In this document: positions 6,524-7,969 of the stretch, piece after piece
Position numbering within the stretch: the stretch's first letter is position 1
Layout: the number at the start of each line of letters is the position of its first letter
Source: Fusobacterium sp.
Lineage (GTDB): Bacteria > Fusobacteriota > Fusobacteriia > Fusobacteriales > Fusobacteriaceae
NCBI GenBank assembly: GCA_020024915.1
Contig: JAHHSZ010000072.1
Span: forward strand, 1-7,969
DNA: 7,969 nt
Reading direction: 5' to 3'
The notes under the pieces: generated by a model
What the model was told of the DNA's origin: nothing
Database searches by the model: none
The model's input: only the letters and a program-made list of their open reading frames with translations
Made by a program: the position numbers and the translations under genes

Positions 6524-7870
6524 ATGAATAAAGAAAAAGAGTATGGATTGTTTACAGCTATTACTATGATTGTTGGAATAGTAATAGGTTCAGGGATATT
6601 TTTTAAAAGTGACAATATATTAGTTTATACTAATGGTAGCATCTTAAAGGGTGTATTAGTATTTGTAATTGCAGCAATAGGAATAATATTTGGTAGTTTA
6701 ACTATAGCTCTATTAGCTTCTAGGACAACAAAGCCTGGAGGATTGATAACATATATAGAGGAGTATGTGAGTCCGAAAGCTGCTGGGGCATTTGGGTGGT
6801 TTCAAGTATTTATATACTTTCCTGCAATACTTAGTGTTGTATGTTGGATAGTTGGTGTATATTTGTGTATGCTTATGGGTTGGGATCCTACACCAGAAAA
6901 ATTAGGAATTATAGGTGGAATAGCATTTTTAATTTGTTTTGGAATAAACTATTTTTCAGCTCTATTAGGTGGAGCCTTTCAAAACTTTGCCACTGTGTCT
7001 AAGGTTATTTTAATAGGTGTTTTAGCAGTGGCAGGTTTTATCTATGGAGATCCTAAGTTAATAACGAATTCAGATGTTGTAACAACAGCTGGAAGCTCTA
7101 TGGCTTGGTTAGGGGCGTTATCACCAATAGCCTTCTCATATGATGGTTGGGTAGTAGCTACATCAATCTCACATGAGATAAAGGACTCTAAGAGAAATCT
7201 ACCGATAGCTTTAATATTTGGACCAATATTTGTACTTTTTGCCTATGTTACATATTTTGTAGGAGTTAGTATATTAGTTGGACCACAGAAGATAATGGAG
7301 CTAGGAGATGCCCATGTAAATGAGGCTGTAACTATACTATTTGGTGCTGGTGGAGCAAAGGTATTTTTAATATTTATAATCCTATCTGTATTGGGATCAT
7401 TGAATGGATTTACACTAGGATTTTTAAGAATGCCATATATATTAGCTATTAGAGATATGTTCCCAATGGCTGACAAGGTAGGTTATTTAGAAGAAGGGCA
7501 TCACATTCCAAAGTGTTCAGCAAGAGTAGCTGGGATCATCTCATTAGTATACCTAGTTATAAACTATATAGTTCAAAAATATGAGTTTATACCTAATTCA
7601 GATATTTCAGAGATACCAATAGTAGCAAGTTATATTATCTACATTATACTGTATGTGTATGTAATCAAGCTGTATAGAGCTGGAGAGATAGATAGTATGG
7701 TAAGAGGTATGATAATACCTGTATTGGCTACTGTAGGATCACTGATAATAATATTGGGAGGATTACAAAACTTAATGACTTTCCTATATTTAGGAATCTG
7801 TGGGGTAGTTATTGCAATTGCTTTAGGTTACTTGGGGAGAAAAGAGAAAAAATTAGTAAGACAATTATAA
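6524..7870 (+). CDS. APC-superfamily amino-acid permease
   Basis: This is an inner-membrane secondary transporter for amino acids (APC family, resembling serine/threonine or heteromeric-type exchangers); the actual substrate is not clear. Its 448 residues are strongly hydrophobic, with about 12 membrane helices. The first helix carries the unwound substrate-binding motif G-I-V-I-G-S-G-I-F (18-26). The PIAFSYDGWVVATSISHEIK segment (201-220), followed by DSKRNLPIAL (221-230), is the family hallmark around helix 6 and the helix 6-7 loop. Helices lie at roughly 10-28, 42-64, 95-117, 127-147, 156-173, 192-212, 228-250, 276-298, 333-350, 364-382, 395-412 and 417-436. Length is normal for the family and nothing is truncated. 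AGGAG at 6512-6516, seven bases upstream, supports the start. It appears monocistronic, with its own promoter and a terminator after it. Confidence 0.9.
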   Translation: MNKEKEYGLFTAITMIVGIVIGSGIFFKSDNILVYTNGSILKGVLVFVIAAIGIIFGSLTIALLASRTTKPGGLITYIEEYVSPKAAGAFGWFQVFIYFPAILSVVCWIVGVYLCMLMGWDPTPEKLGIIGGIAFLICFGINYFSALLGGAFQNFATVSKVILIGVLAVAGFIYGDPKLITNSDVVTTAGSSMAWLGALSPIAFSYDGWVVATSISHEIKDSKRNLPIALIFGPIFVLFAYVTYFVGVSILVGPQKIMELGDAHVNEAVTILFGAGGAKVFLIFIILSVLGSLNGFTLGFLRMPYILAIRDMFPMADKVGYLEEGHHIPKCSARVAGIISLVYLVINYIVQKYEFIPNSDISEIPIVASYIIYIILYVYVIKLYRAGEIDSMVRGMIIPVLATVGSLIIILGGLQNLMTFLYLGICGVVIAIALGYLGRKEKKLVRQL

Positions 7871-7876
7871 AATGTT

Positions 7877-7905
7877 TTGTAAAAAGTACAAAAAAGAAGT
7901 ATAAT
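7877..7905 (+). promoter_or_regulatory. Promoter-like sequence just after the permease gene
   Basis: TTGTAA (7877-7882) and a perfect TATAAT (7900-7905) are separated by 17 bases. Transcription would begin near 7912, immediately before the hairpin at 7916. It could drive a tiny RNA, drive a gene beyond the window with the hairpin in its leader, or be a chance match in AT-rich DNA. Confidence 0.4.
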
Positions 7906-7915
7906 TTATATAGTG

Positions 7916-7950
7916 AAAGGGGAATAGCATAGATGTGTTATTCCTTTTTT
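7916..7950 (+). terminator. Rho-independent terminator after the permease gene
   Basis: Bases 7916-7930 pair with 7935-7949 around a four-base AGAT loop, giving about 15 pairs including four G-T wobbles. The strongest part is GGAATA (7921-7926) against TATTCC (7939-7944). Six T residues follow at 7945-7950. It lies 45 bases after the permease stop. The remaining 19 bases of the window show no supported feature. Confidence 0.8.
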
Positions 7951-7969
7951 GATTATAAGACAAAGTATG

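Noticed and set aside
7243..7476. A 77-codon open frame on the - strand inside the amino-acid permease
   Set aside because: Antisense shadow of a strongly supported transporter gene, with no independent support.
1..7969. CRISPR arrays, tRNA or rRNA genes, insertion sequences, attachment sites
   Set aside because: No regularly spaced repeats, cloverleaf-like segments, transposase or integrase genes, or long terminal inverted repeats were seen.

Overview
The window looks like chromosomal DNA from a low-GC, Gram-negative anaerobe of the Fusobacterium type. The base composition is strongly AT-rich, AGA is the dominant arginine codon, and Shine-Dalgarno sites are strong and purine-rich (AGGAG type). 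Proteins that require an outer membrane (a TolC-family outer-membrane factor and a periplasmic adaptor) sit beside capsule-regulation proteins of the type best known from Firmicutes. The genus is an inference from style and gene content; no marker gene is present. All eight genes are on the + strand.

Bases 16-5961 hold six tightly packed genes that look like one operon, or its 3' part. The first three form a polysaccharide chain-length and phosphoregulation module: a Wzz/CpsC-like membrane protein, a separate cytoplasmic bacterial tyrosine kinase (CpsD-like), and a PHP-family phosphotyrosine phosphatase (CpsB-like). The last three form the envelope-spanning parts of a MacAB-TolC-like machine: an outer-membrane factor, a HlyD/MacA-type adaptor, and a MacB/FtsX-type permease. 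Four junctions are overlaps or short gaps (17-bp overlap, 11, 11 and 3 bp); the phosphatase and outer-membrane-factor genes overlap by 71 bp. A strong hairpin with A and T tracts (5978-6015) closes the operon.

The export module has no ATPase: the permease is a bare transmembrane protein, and no gene in the window encodes an ABC nucleotide-binding domain. No Wza-type outer-membrane polysaccharide exporter is present either. The most interesting hypothesis here is that the tripartite complex works with the polysaccharide module in envelope glycan export or assembly. This rests on gene order only.

Bases 5962-6523 hold the terminator, a good promoter, a small orphan helix-turn-helix protein gene (6165-6443), and a second promoter. 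Bases 6524-7870 encode an APC-family amino-acid permease. The last 99 bases hold a hairpin terminator, with a promoter-like sequence just upstream that could give a very short RNA.
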